Shown: positions 1-8,600 of the stretch, one piece after another
Position numbering within the stretch: the stretch's first letter is position 1
Layout of the letters: each line of letters begins with the position of its first letter
Source of the DNA: Planifilum sp021793745
GTDB taxonomy: Bacteria > Bacillota > Bacilli > Thermoactinomycetales > DSM-44946
Assembly: GCA_937983105.1 (NCBI GenBank)
Contig: CALKAM010000170.1
Location: 1-64,000 of the forward strand
Reading direction: 5' to 3'
Length of the DNA stretch: 64,000 bases
Translations under genes and position numbers: made by a program
Notes under the pieces: model-generated
The model's input: the letters and a program-made list of their open reading frames with translations, nothing else
What the model was told of the DNA's origin: nothing
Database searches by the model: none

Positions 1-46
1 AACGGATGATCTTCGTCGCCTCCGGATTCTTTTTTTCGGCAAGGGA

Positions 47-97
47 TTGACCAGGATGGTCGAATTTGGTACCCTAAAATTAGACCAGGATGGTCGA
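47..97 (+). promoter_or_regulatory. Tandem TetR-type operators and promoter
   Basis: The 13-bp palindrome GACCAGGATGGTC occurs twice, at 49-61 and 83-95, with centres 34 bp apart. Each half is GACCA/TGGTC around GGA. The first copy overlaps a TTGACC -35 (47-52); a weak -10 (TACCCT, 70-75) follows at 17 bp, and the second copy lies just after it. This arrangement suits autorepression by the TetR protein encoded directly downstream. The binding itself is inferred. Confidence 0.65.
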
Positions 98-121
98 TGT
101 AAGGGGGTGTAGGGAACCGAA

Positions 122-778
122 ATGGGATATGCACTCAAGTCCTTCGAAAAGTTGGATTCGGATAAGCAGAATCGGATCATCCGCGCGGCCTTGAGGGAAT
201 TCGGAAAGCAGGGATACGACCGGGCCTCCACCAACCGGATCGTTCAGGAAGCCGGGATCGGGAAGGGGATGCTGTTCTATTACTTCAACAGCAAGAAGGA
301 GCTGTACTGGCATCTGGTGGATCTCAGCCTGGAGGCGGTGCAACGGGAGTTTTTGGACAAAATCGACGACTCGATCGACGATGTGATCGACCGTCTGGCC
401 CACATCTCCCGGGTGAAATGGCAATTTTTCACCGTTCATCCGGAGATCAGCCGTTTTTTGACCCACTTCTTCCTGACGGATGGAGCGGAGCTGCCCGATG
501 CCTTAAAGGAGAAGTTGGATCGGGTGATGCGTTACGGATTCGGCAAGGTTTATGAAAACAAAAGGTTTGACCGCTCCCGGTTCCGGGAGGATGTGGATCC
601 GGAAAGGGCCCATCAATTGATCGAATGGACGATCAAGGGATATGCCGGTGACATGATGGAGCGGTTCAAAGAAAAAAAGCCGGAGCCCGAGGAGCTTCAG
701 CGTCTGTGGGACGAATTTGACCAATACCTCCATATTTTGAAAACGTGCTTTTACAAGCGGGGGGGAGAAGAGGGATGA
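122..778 (+). CDS. TetR/AcrR family transcriptional regulator
   Basis: This 218-residue protein has an N-terminal helix-turn-helix at about residues 15-60 (RIIRAALREFGKQGYDRAS..., then GMLFYYFNSKKEL), the hallmark of TetR regulators. The divergent C-terminal ligand domain gives no clue to the effector. The ATG at 122 follows a weak purine-rich RBS. The stop overlaps the start of the downstream ABC ATPase gene (ATGA), so regulator and exporter are translationally coupled. It most likely represses its own operon through the two palindromes just upstream, and responds to a toxic or hydrophobic substrate exported by the ABC transporter. Family assignment is secure; the ligand is unknown. Confidence 0.9.
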   Translation: MGYALKSFEKLDSDKQNRIIRAALREFGKQGYDRASTNRIVQEAGIGKGMLFYYFNSKKELYWHLVDLSLEAVQREFLDKIDDSIDDVIDRLAHISRVKWQFFTVHPEISRFLTHFFLTDGAELPDALKEKLDRVMRYGFGKVYENKRFDRSRFREDVDPERAHQLIEWTIKGYAGDMMERFKEKKPEPEELQRLWDEFDQYLHILKTCFYKRGGEEG

Positions 779-1662
779 GCGTCATCGAGGTGAGGGGCGT
801 CACGAAGCGGTTCGGGAACTTCACCGCCCTCGATTCCATCGATCTGACCGTCGGCGAAGGGGAGATCTACGGTTTCATCGGGCCCAACGGCGCCGGGAAA
901 TCGACGACGATCCGGATTTTGCTCGGGATGCTGAAGGCGACGAGCGGTTCAGCGCGGATGTTCGGGAAGGACGTGTGGAAGGATGCGGTGGCGATCCACC
1001 GGCGCATCGCCTACGTCCCCGGCGATGTGAACCTGTGGCCCAATCTGACCGGGGGCGAGGTGATCGATCTCTTGTTGAACATGCGGGGGATCAAGAATCC
1101 GAAAAAACGGGAAGAGCTGGTGGAGCGGTTCGAATTGGATCCGCGGAAAAAGTGTCGCACCTACTCCAAGGGGAACCGGCAAAAGGTGGCCCTAGTGGCG
1201 GCCTTCGCCCAGGATGCCGATCTGTACCTGCTGGATGAGCCCACCTCCGGATTGGATCCCTTGATGGAGCGCACTTTTCAGGAATGCGTCCGGGAAGCCA
1301 AGGCGGCGGGGAAGACGGTGTTTCTGTCCAGCCACATCCTGTCCGAGGTGGAGAAATTGTGCGATAAGGTGGCGATCATCCGGCAGGGGAAGATCATTGA
1401 AGAAGGTTCCCTCGCCGAACTGCGCCATCTGACCCGCCTGAACGTCATCCTCCGGACGAAGCGGCCGGTGGACGGCCTGCAGGGGATGAAGGGGGTCCAT
1501 CACCTGGAGGAGAAGGACGGGACCTTTCACTTTCAGGTGGACGGTGAGGCGATGGATGCGGTGATCCGGCACATCAGCGGGTTCGGCATTGAACACTTGG
1601 AATGCCTGCCGCCCACCCTGGAAGACCTCTTCATGCGGTATTACGAGGGGGCGGCGGGATGA
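775..1662 (+). CDS. ABC transporter ATP-binding protein (ABC-2 exporter type)
   Basis: A 295-residue nucleotide-binding subunit. It shows Walker A (GPNGAGKST, about residue 40), a degenerate signature (YSKGNRQK), Walker B (DLYLLDEPTSGLD) and the H-loop (SSHILSEVEK), followed by the short C-terminal domain common in drug/polyketide exporters. I start it at the ATG at 775, which overlaps the regulator stop; a longer in-frame reading from 745 lies inside the regulator gene. It overlaps the permease gene by 4 bp. It energises the membrane protein encoded next. The substrate cannot be read from sequence; antibiotic or lipid export is typical for the family. Confidence 0.92.
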   Translation: MSVIEVRGVTKRFGNFTALDSIDLTVGEGEIYGFIGPNGAGKSTTIRILLGMLKATSGSARMFGKDVWKDAVAIHRRIAYVPGDVNLWPNLTGGEVIDLLLNMRGIKNPKKREELVERFELDPRKKCRTYSKGNRQKVALVAAFAQDADLYLLDEPTSGLDPLMERTFQECVREAKAAGKTVFLSSHILSEVEKLCDKVAIIRQGKIIEEGSLAELRHLTRLNVILRTKRPVDGLQGMKGVHHLEEKDGTFHFQVDGEAMDAVIRHISGFGIEHLECLPPTLEDLFMRYYEGAAG

Positions 1663-3260
1663 GGAGAGAATGGATGGGCATCGGACGCCTGATCGCATTT
1701 CTGCTCCGGAAGGACCGGCTGAAGATCGCCACCTGGCTGGCGGGCCTCTTCTTGGTCACGGTGTCCACGGCGGGCGCTTATCCGTCCGTGTACAAGACCT
1801 CGGAAGACCTCATGGGTTTCGCCCTGACCATGGAAAACCCCGCCATGAAGGCGATGCTGGGCCCGGGATACGATGGGGCGAATCTCACCACGTCTTTGGC
1901 CTTCGCCACCGAAATGTTGATGTTTTCCGCCATCGCTGCGGCGGTGATGAACATACTGCTCGTCGGCAGAGCCACCCGGGCCGATGAAGAGGCCGGCCGG
2001 CTGGAGCTGATCCGTTCCCTGCCGGTGGGGAGATTGTCCTATCTGGGCGCCGCGTTGACGGAAGCCCTGGTCGTCAATGGACTGCTGGCCCTCCTGATCG
2101 GGGCGGGGCTCAGCGGCATCGAACTGGAGGGTCTGACGGCGGAGGGCGCCTTCCTGTACGGGGCGATCCTGGGAAGCTCAGGCTTTTTTTTCGCCGGTAT
2201 CACCGCCCTGTTCGCCCAGCTGGCAGAAACCTCCCGGGGAGCCCAGGGCTTTGCCTTCGGAACCCTGATCGCCGTTTATATCCTGCGGGCGGTGGGGGAT
2301 GTGGAGGCGGAGGCGGCCTCCCTCCTCTCGCCCCTGGGATGGGTGTCCAGGGCCTACGTGTTCCGGGACAACGAATGGTGGCCGGTTTGGCTGTCCCTGG
2401 CTACCACCGCCATCCTCGTCGCTGTTTCCCTTTTCCTCAATGTCGTCCGCGACATGGGCGCGGGAATCCTGCCCGCCCGCAAAGGGAGGAGGCATGCGAC
2501 CGCCCTTTTGAAGACCCCGGTCGGCTTCGTCCTGCGGCAACAGCGGACGGCGGCCCTTTCCTGGACGATCGGTCTTTTCCTGCTCGCTGCCTCCTTCGGG
2601 GCAATTCTGGGGGAATTGGAAACCTACTACAGCGACATGGAGCTGATTGTGCAAATGTTGGGGGAGGAGGCCTCCACCTCCTTGACGGAATCCTTTCTAT
2701 CCCTCCTGATCGTCATCATGACCCTGTTCAGCATCGTTCCGGGCCTTTTGACGGTGTTGAAATTGCAGAGGGAGGAAGCCGGGAACCGGACGGAACTGAT
2801 ATACAGCGGAGCCGTTTCCCGAGGAACCCTGTTGGGCGCCTACGGAACCGCCGCTTTGCTCCTGTCGGTGGTTATGCAGGGGGTGATCGCCCTGGGCATT
2901 TGGGCGGTGGGCGCTTCCCACCTGGAGAAAGGCCTGTCGCTTAAGGAATTGATGCAAGCCGTCCTCGTCTATCTCCCGGCCATGTGGGTGGTGCTCGGCC
3001 TCGCCCTCCTGTTGATCGGTTTTGCGCCGAGGGCGGTGCACCTGGTTTGGCTGTATTTCACCTTTTGCTTCATCGTCGTTTATTTCGGCGATCTGTTGGA
3101 ATTTCCCGACTGGCTGAAGGGACTCTCCACCTTCCACCATGTGCCGGAGCTGCTGGTGGAAACCTTCCGTCCGGAACCTGTACTCGTGCTCTTCCTGCTT
3201 TTTTTCCTCTTCGCCCTTGCGGGTTACGCCGGATACCGGAGAAGGGACATCACCGGATAA
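1659..3260 (+). CDS. ABC-2 type exporter permease (polyketide-exporter-like)
   Basis: A 533-residue, very hydrophobic protein with roughly twelve predicted membrane segments arranged as two similar halves, the layout of the large permeases in antibiotic/polyketide exporters. The start at 1659 overlaps the ATPase stop (ATGA); upstream in-frame codons belong to the ATPase gene. It is the last gene of the TetR-ATPase-permease operon and is followed by a clear terminator. It presumably forms the channel for a hydrophobic compound. No soluble domain is evident. Confidence 0.85.
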   Translation: MRREWMGIGRLIAFLLRKDRLKIATWLAGLFLVTVSTAGAYPSVYKTSEDLMGFALTMENPAMKAMLGPGYDGANLTTSLAFATEMLMFSAIAAAVMNILLVGRATRADEEAGRLELIRSLPVGRLSYLGAALTEALVVNGLLALLIGAGLSGIELEGLTAEGAFLYGAILGSSGFFFAGITALFAQLAETSRGAQGFAFGTLIAVYILRAVGDVEAEAASLLSPLGWVSRAYVFRDNEWWPVWLSLATTAILVAVSLFLNVVRDMGAGILPARKGRRHATALLKTPVGFVLRQQRTAALSWTIGLFLLAASFGAILGELETYYSDMELIVQMLGEEASTSLTESFLSLLIVIMTLFSIVPGLLTVLKLQREEAGNRTELIYSGAVSRGTLLGAYGTAALLLSVVMQGVIALGIWAVGASHLEKGLSLKELMQAVLVYLPAMWVVLGLALLLIGFAPRAVHLVWLYFTFCFIVVYFGDLLEFPDWLKGLSTFHHVPELLVETFRPEPVLVLFLLFFLFALAGYAGYRRRDITG

Positions 3261-3294
3261 TCGGGGGCAAAGAGCACTGAGGGTGAGGGAGAAC

Positions 3295-3326
3295 CCCCGG
3301 CGGCGGAAGAGGCTGCCGGGGTTTTT
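3295..3326 (+). terminator. Rho-independent terminator of the TetR/ABC operon
   Basis: A 10-bp G+C-rich stem (CCCCGGCGGC pairing with GCTGCCGGGG, one G-T pair) is followed by five T residues, 35 bp after the permease stop. Confidence 0.8.
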
Positions 3327-3428
3327 ACCCGAGGCATAACGGGAATCCACTGAAGGAGCCGGGCGATCTATGTCCAGGATTTTCCGAATCTCGGGAAGCA
3401 AAACCCTGAAGCAGGAAGGAGAAATCGG

Positions 3429-4628
3429 ATGTTTGATTTCACGATCATCGGCGGAGGGATAGTGGGGATCTCCGCGGCGTATCATCTACTCTCCTCCTCC
3501 CCGGGAGCGAAGGTCCTGGTGCTGGAAAAGGAGCCGTCCCTCGGTTTGCACCAGACGGGCCGCAACAGCGGGGTGATCCATTCCGGGATTTACTATCGGC
3601 CCGGGAGTTTAAAGGCGCGTTTCGCCGTTGAGGGGAGCCGAGCGATGTACGCCTTCTGCAGGCGGCACGACATTCCCCACGAGCGGTGCGGCAAGGTGAT
3701 CGTGGCGGTCCGGGAAGAGGAATTTCCGCAGTTGGAGGCCCTGTATCGCCGGGGAATCGCCAATGGTTTAAGGCTTGAAAAATGGACTCCGGAAGAGCTC
3801 AGGGAGAGGGAGCCCCACGTCCGGGGGCTGGAGGCCCTTTACGTTCCGGACACAGGGATCGTGGACTTCAGTCGGGTATTGCAGGTGCTGGCGGCGACGG
3901 CGGAGGAGAAGGGGGCCGAGATCCGGACCTCCGCCAAAGTGGAGGAGATCGAGGAGCACCGGGAATTTACCGAGGTGCATACAAGCGGCGAAACGGTGCA
4001 GACGCGGTATCTGATCAACTGCGCCGGGCTGTTCAGCGACCGGATCGCCCGGAGGGCCCGGGTTTCGCTTGATCTGAAGATCGTGCCCTTTCGCGGGGAG
4101 TATTATGAGCTCCGCCCGGAAAAGTGCCATCTGGTGAAGAACCTGATCTACCCCGTTCCCAATCCGGCGTTTCCCTTTCTCGGTGTGCATTTTACGCGCA
4201 TGATCGACGGGTCGGTACACGTGGGACCCAATGCCGTGTTGGCGTTGAAGCGGGAGGGATACCGCAAGCGGGACATCCGCTTGGAGGATGCGCTGGAGGT
4301 GCTGACCTATCCCGCCTTCTGGAAGATTGCCCTCCGGTACATGTCCGAGGGAATCGGCGAATTGGTGCGCTCCTTCAGCAAGGCGGCCCTGGTCAAGATG
4401 ATCCGGCGGTATGTGCCGGAACTGGAAGCGGACGACCTCATTCCTTCACCGGCGGGGGTTCGGGCCCAGGCGCTGGCAAAGGACGGGCGGCTGTTGGATG
4501 ACTTTGTGATCCTCGCCTCCGAGCGGGGATTGCACGTACTGAACGCCCCGTCGCCGGCGGCCACCGCCTCCTTGAAGATCGGCGCCCACATCGCCGACCG
4601 GGTCCTCGAGCGCTATGGGACCGCCTAA
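3429..4628 (+). CDS. lhgO: L-2-hydroxyglutarate oxidase
   Basis: A 399-residue FAD-dependent oxidoreductase of the DAO superfamily. The dinucleotide-binding motif IIGGGIVGISAAY opens the protein, followed by a Glu ending the second strand (LVLEKE). The HQTGRNSGVIHSGIYYRPGSLKA segment is characteristic of LhgO. It oxidises L-2-hydroxyglutarate to 2-oxoglutarate and passes electrons to the membrane or oxygen. ATG 3429 has a good RBS (AGGAAGGAG). It converges on an acyl-CoA synthetase gene. A decayed second copy of its 3' end lies at 6540-6645. Confidence 0.92.
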   Translation: MFDFTIIGGGIVGISAAYHLLSSSPGAKVLVLEKEPSLGLHQTGRNSGVIHSGIYYRPGSLKARFAVEGSRAMYAFCRRHDIPHERCGKVIVAVREEEFPQLEALYRRGIANGLRLEKWTPEELREREPHVRGLEALYVPDTGIVDFSRVLQVLAATAEEKGAEIRTSAKVEEIEEHREFTEVHTSGETVQTRYLINCAGLFSDRIARRARVSLDLKIVPFRGEYYELRPEKCHLVKNLIYPVPNPAFPFLGVHFTRMIDGSVHVGPNAVLALKREGYRKRDIRLEDALEVLTYPAFWKIALRYMSEGIGELVRSFSKAALVKMIRRYVPELEADDLIPSPAGVRAQALAKDGRLLDDFVILASERGLHVLNAPSPAATASLKIGAHIADRVLERYGTA

Positions 4629-4659
4629 AATCGGATCCATCCACCGCCAAGAAGTGGAA

Positions 4660-4707
4660 GGGGGCTTGCTTCACGGCAAGTGCCGCAGCAAGCCCCCTCC
4701 CGTTTTT
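4660..4707 (+). terminator. Terminator after lhgO
   Basis: An 11-bp perfect stem (GGGGGCTTGCT with AGCAAGCCCCC) is followed by TCCCG and six T residues. It lies between two convergent genes; the T-run suits the lhgO direction. Confidence 0.85.
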
Positions 4708-4761
4708 TGCTACCGGCGTGAAGGGCCGGATCCCGATTAATTATCTGAGCCTATCCCTCCA

Positions 4762-6282
4762 TCAGGCCCCCGGCTGGTTGGCGTGTTGGCGAAGAACATA
4801 CTTCATCACTTTGCCGATGCTGTTTTTCGGCAGCTCCTTGACAAACTCCACTTCGTGCAGGCTATAGTCCGCCATATGCTTCCGCACGTGGGCGATGATC
4901 TCTTCTTCCGCGATCTGGGCCCCTTCCTTCAGCACGACGTAGGCCCGGGCCAGCTCGCCCCACACCGGGTCCTTGACGCCGACCACGGCGGATTCGGCCA
5001 CTTCCTCCAGCTGTTCGATCACGGCTTCCACCTGGGCCGGGAAAACCTTTTCGCCGCTGGTGATGATCATGTCCCGCAGGCGGTCCACGATATAGAGGAA
5101 GCCGTCCTCATCCATGTAGCCCACATCCCGGGTGTAGTACCATCCGTTCCGGATCACCTCTTCCGTGGCCTCCGGGTTGTTCCAGTAACCCGCGAAGGTG
5201 AGGGGTCCCCGGCAAACCACTTCGCCGATTTCGCCCGGCGGCAGGGCTTCGCCGGTGGCGGGATCGACGATTTTCATTTCGGTCAAGTATAGGGGTTTGC
5301 CCACCGAGGCGCATTTGTCCAGTCCCATCTCCGGCATCCAGTAGGTGATGGACCCCGAGTATTCGGTGGCGCCGTACACCTGGATCACCTGGAAGCCCCA
5401 ATCATGCATGCCGGAGATCAGGTGTTCCGGCACCCGCGATCCGCCGCAGAGAATCATGCGGAGGGTCGGCGCCGTCACATCTTGGGCCTTCACCATTTCA
5501 TACATGTAGCTGAGCATGGAGGGGACCGAGAACATGCCCGTGATCTTCTCCGCTTCGATCAGCTCCCAGATCTGCAGGGGATTGAATTGGGTGCTCAGGA
5601 CCAGGGTGATTCCCCGCACGGGAGCGCCGGTGATGAAAGTCATGCCGCTAATGTGGCAGAGCGGTGTGACGAACAAGAACCGATCCCGGTGTCTCAGGTC
5701 GAGGGTGGTCATGTTGCCGATGACCGCATTAAATACGTTGGCGTGCGTGCAGACGACTCCCTTGGGGCGCCCGGTGGTGCCCGAGGTGTAAATGATCAGG
5801 GCGGGATCGTTCTCTTCCACATCGACTTCGGGCTCATCCGACGGATACCCCTGAATCAAATATTCAAAGCTCGTCGTATCTTCCCCGTTGGCGATGCGGA
5901 CTTCCTGTTGGATAAATGAAAGTTGGCCCAAAAGTGGGGTTACCTGCTTAAAATCGCCGTCGTAAAACAGCATTTTTGGTGTGGAATTTTCCAGGATGTA
6001 TCGGATTTCATCCGTTTTTTGCAGCCAGTTGATGGGGACGGTGACGGCACCGATCTTGGCTGCGGCGAGATAAATCACCGGGTATGTGTATAAATTTTTG
6101 CTGAGAAGGGCGATCCGGTCTCCCTTTTGCACGTTGTTTTGAAGGAGAAAGTGGGACAGCCGGTTGACGGTCTCGTTGTATTCCCGATACGTCAGCCGCT
6201 TGTTCGGCGAAACCACGGCTTCCAAATCCGGTGACAGCCGCGCCCGGTGTCGAAGCAGATCTCCGATGACGCCGTTGGTCAC
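4762..6282 (-). CDS. Acyl-CoA synthetase (AMP-forming), copy 1
   Basis: A member of the ANL adenylating superfamily. It has the phosphate-binding loop IIYTSGTTGRPKGVV, the YGATEY motif, the hinge region (YTRDVGYMDEDGFLYIVDRLRDMI) and the C-terminal catalytic lysine in KNSIGKVMK. It should activate a carboxylic acid, probably a fatty acid, with ATP and CoA. I choose the GTG at 6282 because GGAGGG sits 6 nt before it; the ATG at 6288 is too close to that RBS and the frame is also open to a TTG at 6309 (515 aa). It is a paralogue of the gene at 6822, with tracts of complete nucleotide identity. The exact acyl substrate is unknown. Confidence 0.88.
   Translation of the reverse strand: MTNGVIGDLLRHRARLSPDLEAVVSPNKRLTYREYNETVNRLSHFLLQNNVQKGDRIALLSKNLYTYPVIYLAAAKIGAVTVPINWLQKTDEIRYILENSTPKMLFYDGDFKQVTPLLGQLSFIQQEVRIANGEDTTSFEYLIQGYPSDEPEVDVEENDPALIIYTSGTTGRPKGVVCTHANVFNAVIGNMTTLDLRHRDRFLFVTPLCHISGMTFITGAPVRGITLVLSTQFNPLQIWELIEAEKITGMFSVPSMLSYMYEMVKAQDVTAPTLRMILCGGSRVPEHLISGMHDWGFQVIQVYGATEYSGSITYWMPEMGLDKCASVGKPLYLTEMKIVDPATGEALPPGEIGEVVCRGPLTFAGYWNNPEATEEVIRNGWYYTRDVGYMDEDGFLYIVDRLRDMIITSGEKVFPAQVEAVIEQLEEVAESAVVGVKDPVWGELARAYVVLKEGAQIAEEEIIAHVRKHMADYSLHEVEFVKELPKNSIGKVMKYVLRQHANQPGA
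4912..5216. repeat. Identical tract, synthetase copy 1 (305 bp)
   Basis: By eye, line by line, this segment is identical to 6972-7276 in the second synthetase gene, while flanking coding sequence differs at many positions. It covers the C-terminal-domain region. Confidence 0.85.
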
Positions 6283-6355
6283 ATCCATCCCTCCATTGGA
6301 AAAAATCAAAAAACCCCACTGTCATGTTAGTATATTTGGAGAAAAATATAAAGGG
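6226..6355. repeat. Identical tract at the 5' end of synthetase copy 1 (130 bp)
   Basis: Identical to 8286-8415. It covers the first about 20 codons, the RBS and about 70 bp upstream, and ends abruptly. It therefore probably includes the shared promoter or control region of both genes. Confidence 0.85.
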
Positions 6356-6539
6356 TTTTTAAGATGGTTCCCGTCTTTTATTTCAATTTAACCATAAATT
6401 TAATCTAAGGGAAAAAGGTAGAAATCGGGTGGGGGATTCGGCTTGCGGACGCGGAACAGGAAGCAGACCCGAAGGCGCGGTTTTTCAGAGGGTCCGCCAC
6501 CGGCGGGCGAGGCAGAAGAAGCATCGGTCGCTGGGCGCC

Positions 6540-6645
6540 GCTTTGATCCTCGGCTTGGAGCGGAGGTGAATGTCCGTCTCGGGAGCCGCCGCCCCCTTGG
6601 AGATCGGCGCCCGCATCGCCGATCGGGTCTTCGAGCCATATGCAA
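6540..6645 (+). pseudogene. Remnant of the lhgO 3' end
   Basis: Reading from 6543 gives LILGLERR, a TGA (6567-6569), then ...LEIGARIADRVFEPYA. This matches the end of intact LhgO (VILASERG ... LKIGAHIADRVLERYG), with a short internal deletion. The flanking G+C-rich sequence from about 6440 may be further decayed lhgO. The remnant sits in the same place and orientation relative to synthetase copy 2 as lhgO does to copy 1, so it marks a tandem duplication in which one lhgO was lost. Confidence 0.8.
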
Positions 6646-6821
6646 GCGCAGAAAAGGGGAAGAGGGCGCATCGGAGCCCCCTTCCCCAAGGGGTTTTCCA
6701 GGGAAGAGCGTGAGACCCGCTTCGACCTTTGTCCAGCAGAGATGGAGACGGCGATGGCACGACAATGAGCCCTTTTCCGCGGGCGTCACCGGTGAACCTT
6801 TGAATGACGTCGCTTCTCTCA

Positions 6822-8342
6822 TCAAGCCCCCGGCTGGTTGGCGTGTTGGCGGAGGATGTGCTTCATCACTTTGCCCATGCTGTTTTTCGGCAGCTCCTTG
6901 ACAAACTCCACTTCATGCAGGTTGTGGTCGGCCATCTGTTTCCGCGCATGGGTGATGATCTCCTCTTCCGTGATCTGGGCCCCTTCCTTCAGCACGACGT
7001 AGGCCCGGGCCAGCTCGCCCCACACCGGGTCCTTGACGCCGACCACGGCGGATTCGGCCACTTCCTCCAGCTGTTCGATCACGGCTTCCACCTGGGCCGG
7101 GAAAACCTTTTCGCCGCTGGTGATGATCATGTCCCGCAGGCGGTCCACGATATAGAGGAAGCCGTCCTCATCCATGTAGCCCACATCCCGGGTGTAGTAC
7201 CATCCGTTCCGGATCACCTCTTCCGTGGCCTCCGGGTTGTTCCAGTAACCCGCGAAGGTGAGGGGTCCCCGGCAAATCACTTCGCCGATTTCGCCCGGTG
7301 GCAGGGCTTCGCCGGTGACGGGATCGACGATTTTCAGTTCGGTCGAGAAGACCGCCTTGCCCGCCGAGCCGCAGGAATCGAGCCCCATTTCCGGCATCCA
7401 GAAGGTGGCGGCTCCCGTAAATTCGGTGGCGCCGTACACCTGGATCACTTGGAAGCCCCAATCATACATGCCGGAGATCAGGTGTTCCGGCACCCGCGAT
7501 CCGCCGCATACGATCATGCGGAGGGTCGGAGCCACAACGTCTTGGGTTTTCACCACTTCATACATGTAGCTGAGCATGGAGGGGACGGAGAACATGCCCG
7601 TAATTTTCTCCGCTTCGATCAGCTGCCAGATCTGCAAGGGATGAAATTGGGTGTTCATGACCAGGGTGATTCCCCGGACGATGGCCGTGATGATAAATAC
7701 CATCCCGCTGATGTGGAAGAGCGGTGTGACGAACAAGAACCGATCCCGGTACCGGAGTTCCAGGGTGTTGATGATGGCGTTGCTGCCGCCGTAGAGGTTG
7801 GCATGGGTACAGACAACCCCTTTCGGGCGTCCGGTGGTGCCCGAGGTGTAGATGATCAGGGCGGGATCGTTTTCTTCCACGTCGACTTCGGGTTCGTCCG
7901 CCGGATATCCCTGCATCAAATGTTCGAAGCCGGTGGTGTCTTCGCCGTTGACGATGCGGATTTCCTGCTGAATAAAGGGGAGATTGCCCAACAGCGGCGT
8001 TAGCTGATCGAAGTCGCCGTCGTAAAACAGGATCTTCGGCGTGCAATTTTCCAGTATGTATCGGAGTTCATCGGTCTTTTGCCGCCAATTGATGGGCACG
8101 GTTACGGCGCCGATTTTAGCCGCGGCGAGATAGATGAGCGGAAACGGATGTAGGTTTTTGCTGAGAAGGGCGACTCGGTCCCCTTTCTGGATGTTGTTCT
8201 CCAGGAGGAAATGGGCCACCCGGTTGACCATCTCATTATATTCCCGAAAGGTCAACCGATTGGTCTGGGAAACCAGCGCTTCCGTATCCGGTGACAGCCG
8301 CGCCCGGTGTCGAAGCAGATCTCCGATGACGCCGTTGGTCAC
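6822..8342 (-). CDS. Acyl-CoA synthetase (AMP-forming), copy 2
   Basis: A paralogue of the gene at 4762-6282, with the same length and motifs: IIYTSGTTGRPKGVV, YGATEF, YTRDVGYMDEDGFLYIVDRLRDMI and KNSMGKVMK. The N-terminal two-thirds differs from copy 1 at many residues, including positions near the likely acyl pocket (RGITLVMNTQFHPLQ, EFTGAATFWMPEMGLD), so substrate preference may differ. The start is set at GTG 8342, by the same RBS argument as for copy 1; the frame is open to 8369. The upstream region is identical to copy 1, so both genes are probably controlled alike. Confidence 0.88.
   Translation of the reverse strand: MTNGVIGDLLRHRARLSPDTEALVSQTNRLTFREYNEMVNRVAHFLLENNIQKGDRVALLSKNLHPFPLIYLAAAKIGAVTVPINWRQKTDELRYILENCTPKILFYDGDFDQLTPLLGNLPFIQQEIRIVNGEDTTGFEHLMQGYPADEPEVDVEENDPALIIYTSGTTGRPKGVVCTHANLYGGSNAIINTLELRYRDRFLFVTPLFHISGMVFIITAIVRGITLVMNTQFHPLQIWQLIEAEKITGMFSVPSMLSYMYEVVKTQDVVAPTLRMIVCGGSRVPEHLISGMYDWGFQVIQVYGATEFTGAATFWMPEMGLDSCGSAGKAVFSTELKIVDPVTGEALPPGEIGEVICRGPLTFAGYWNNPEATEEVIRNGWYYTRDVGYMDEDGFLYIVDRLRDMIITSGEKVFPAQVEAVIEQLEEVAESAVVGVKDPVWGELARAYVVLKEGAQITEEEIITHARKQMADHNLHEVEFVKELPKNSMGKVMKHILRQHANQPGA
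6972..7276. repeat. Identical tract, synthetase copy 2 (305 bp)
   Basis: Partner of 4912-5216; see that entry. Confidence 0.85.
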
Positions 8343-8415
8343 ATCCATCCCTCCATTGGAAAAAATCAAAAAACCCCACTGTCATGTTAGTATATTTGGA
8401 GAAAAATATAAAGGG
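8286..8415. repeat. Identical tract at the 5' end of synthetase copy 2 (130 bp)
   Basis: Partner of 6226-6355; identity stops after the run AAATATAAAGGG. Confidence 0.85.
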
Positions 8416-8600
8416 GTTTTGACCAGAATTATAACTATTTTCGCTCATTATTTTATTACCCGCTTCAGGTATAACTTAAATCCAATAAGAAAGAAAGACA
8501 GGGGGCTATCCATTGGCTCGAAAAAGGGAAAAAAAGTTCAGGTGGAGAACCCGAAGGGTGTGTGCATCGCTTCGAAAATGAAACGCAGAGGGTGATGGGG

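Noticed and set aside
6804..8003. Plus-strand frame of about 400 codons antisense to synthetase copy 2
   Set aside because: A shadow of a conserved acyl-CoA synthetase; a near-identical shadow exists over copy 1.
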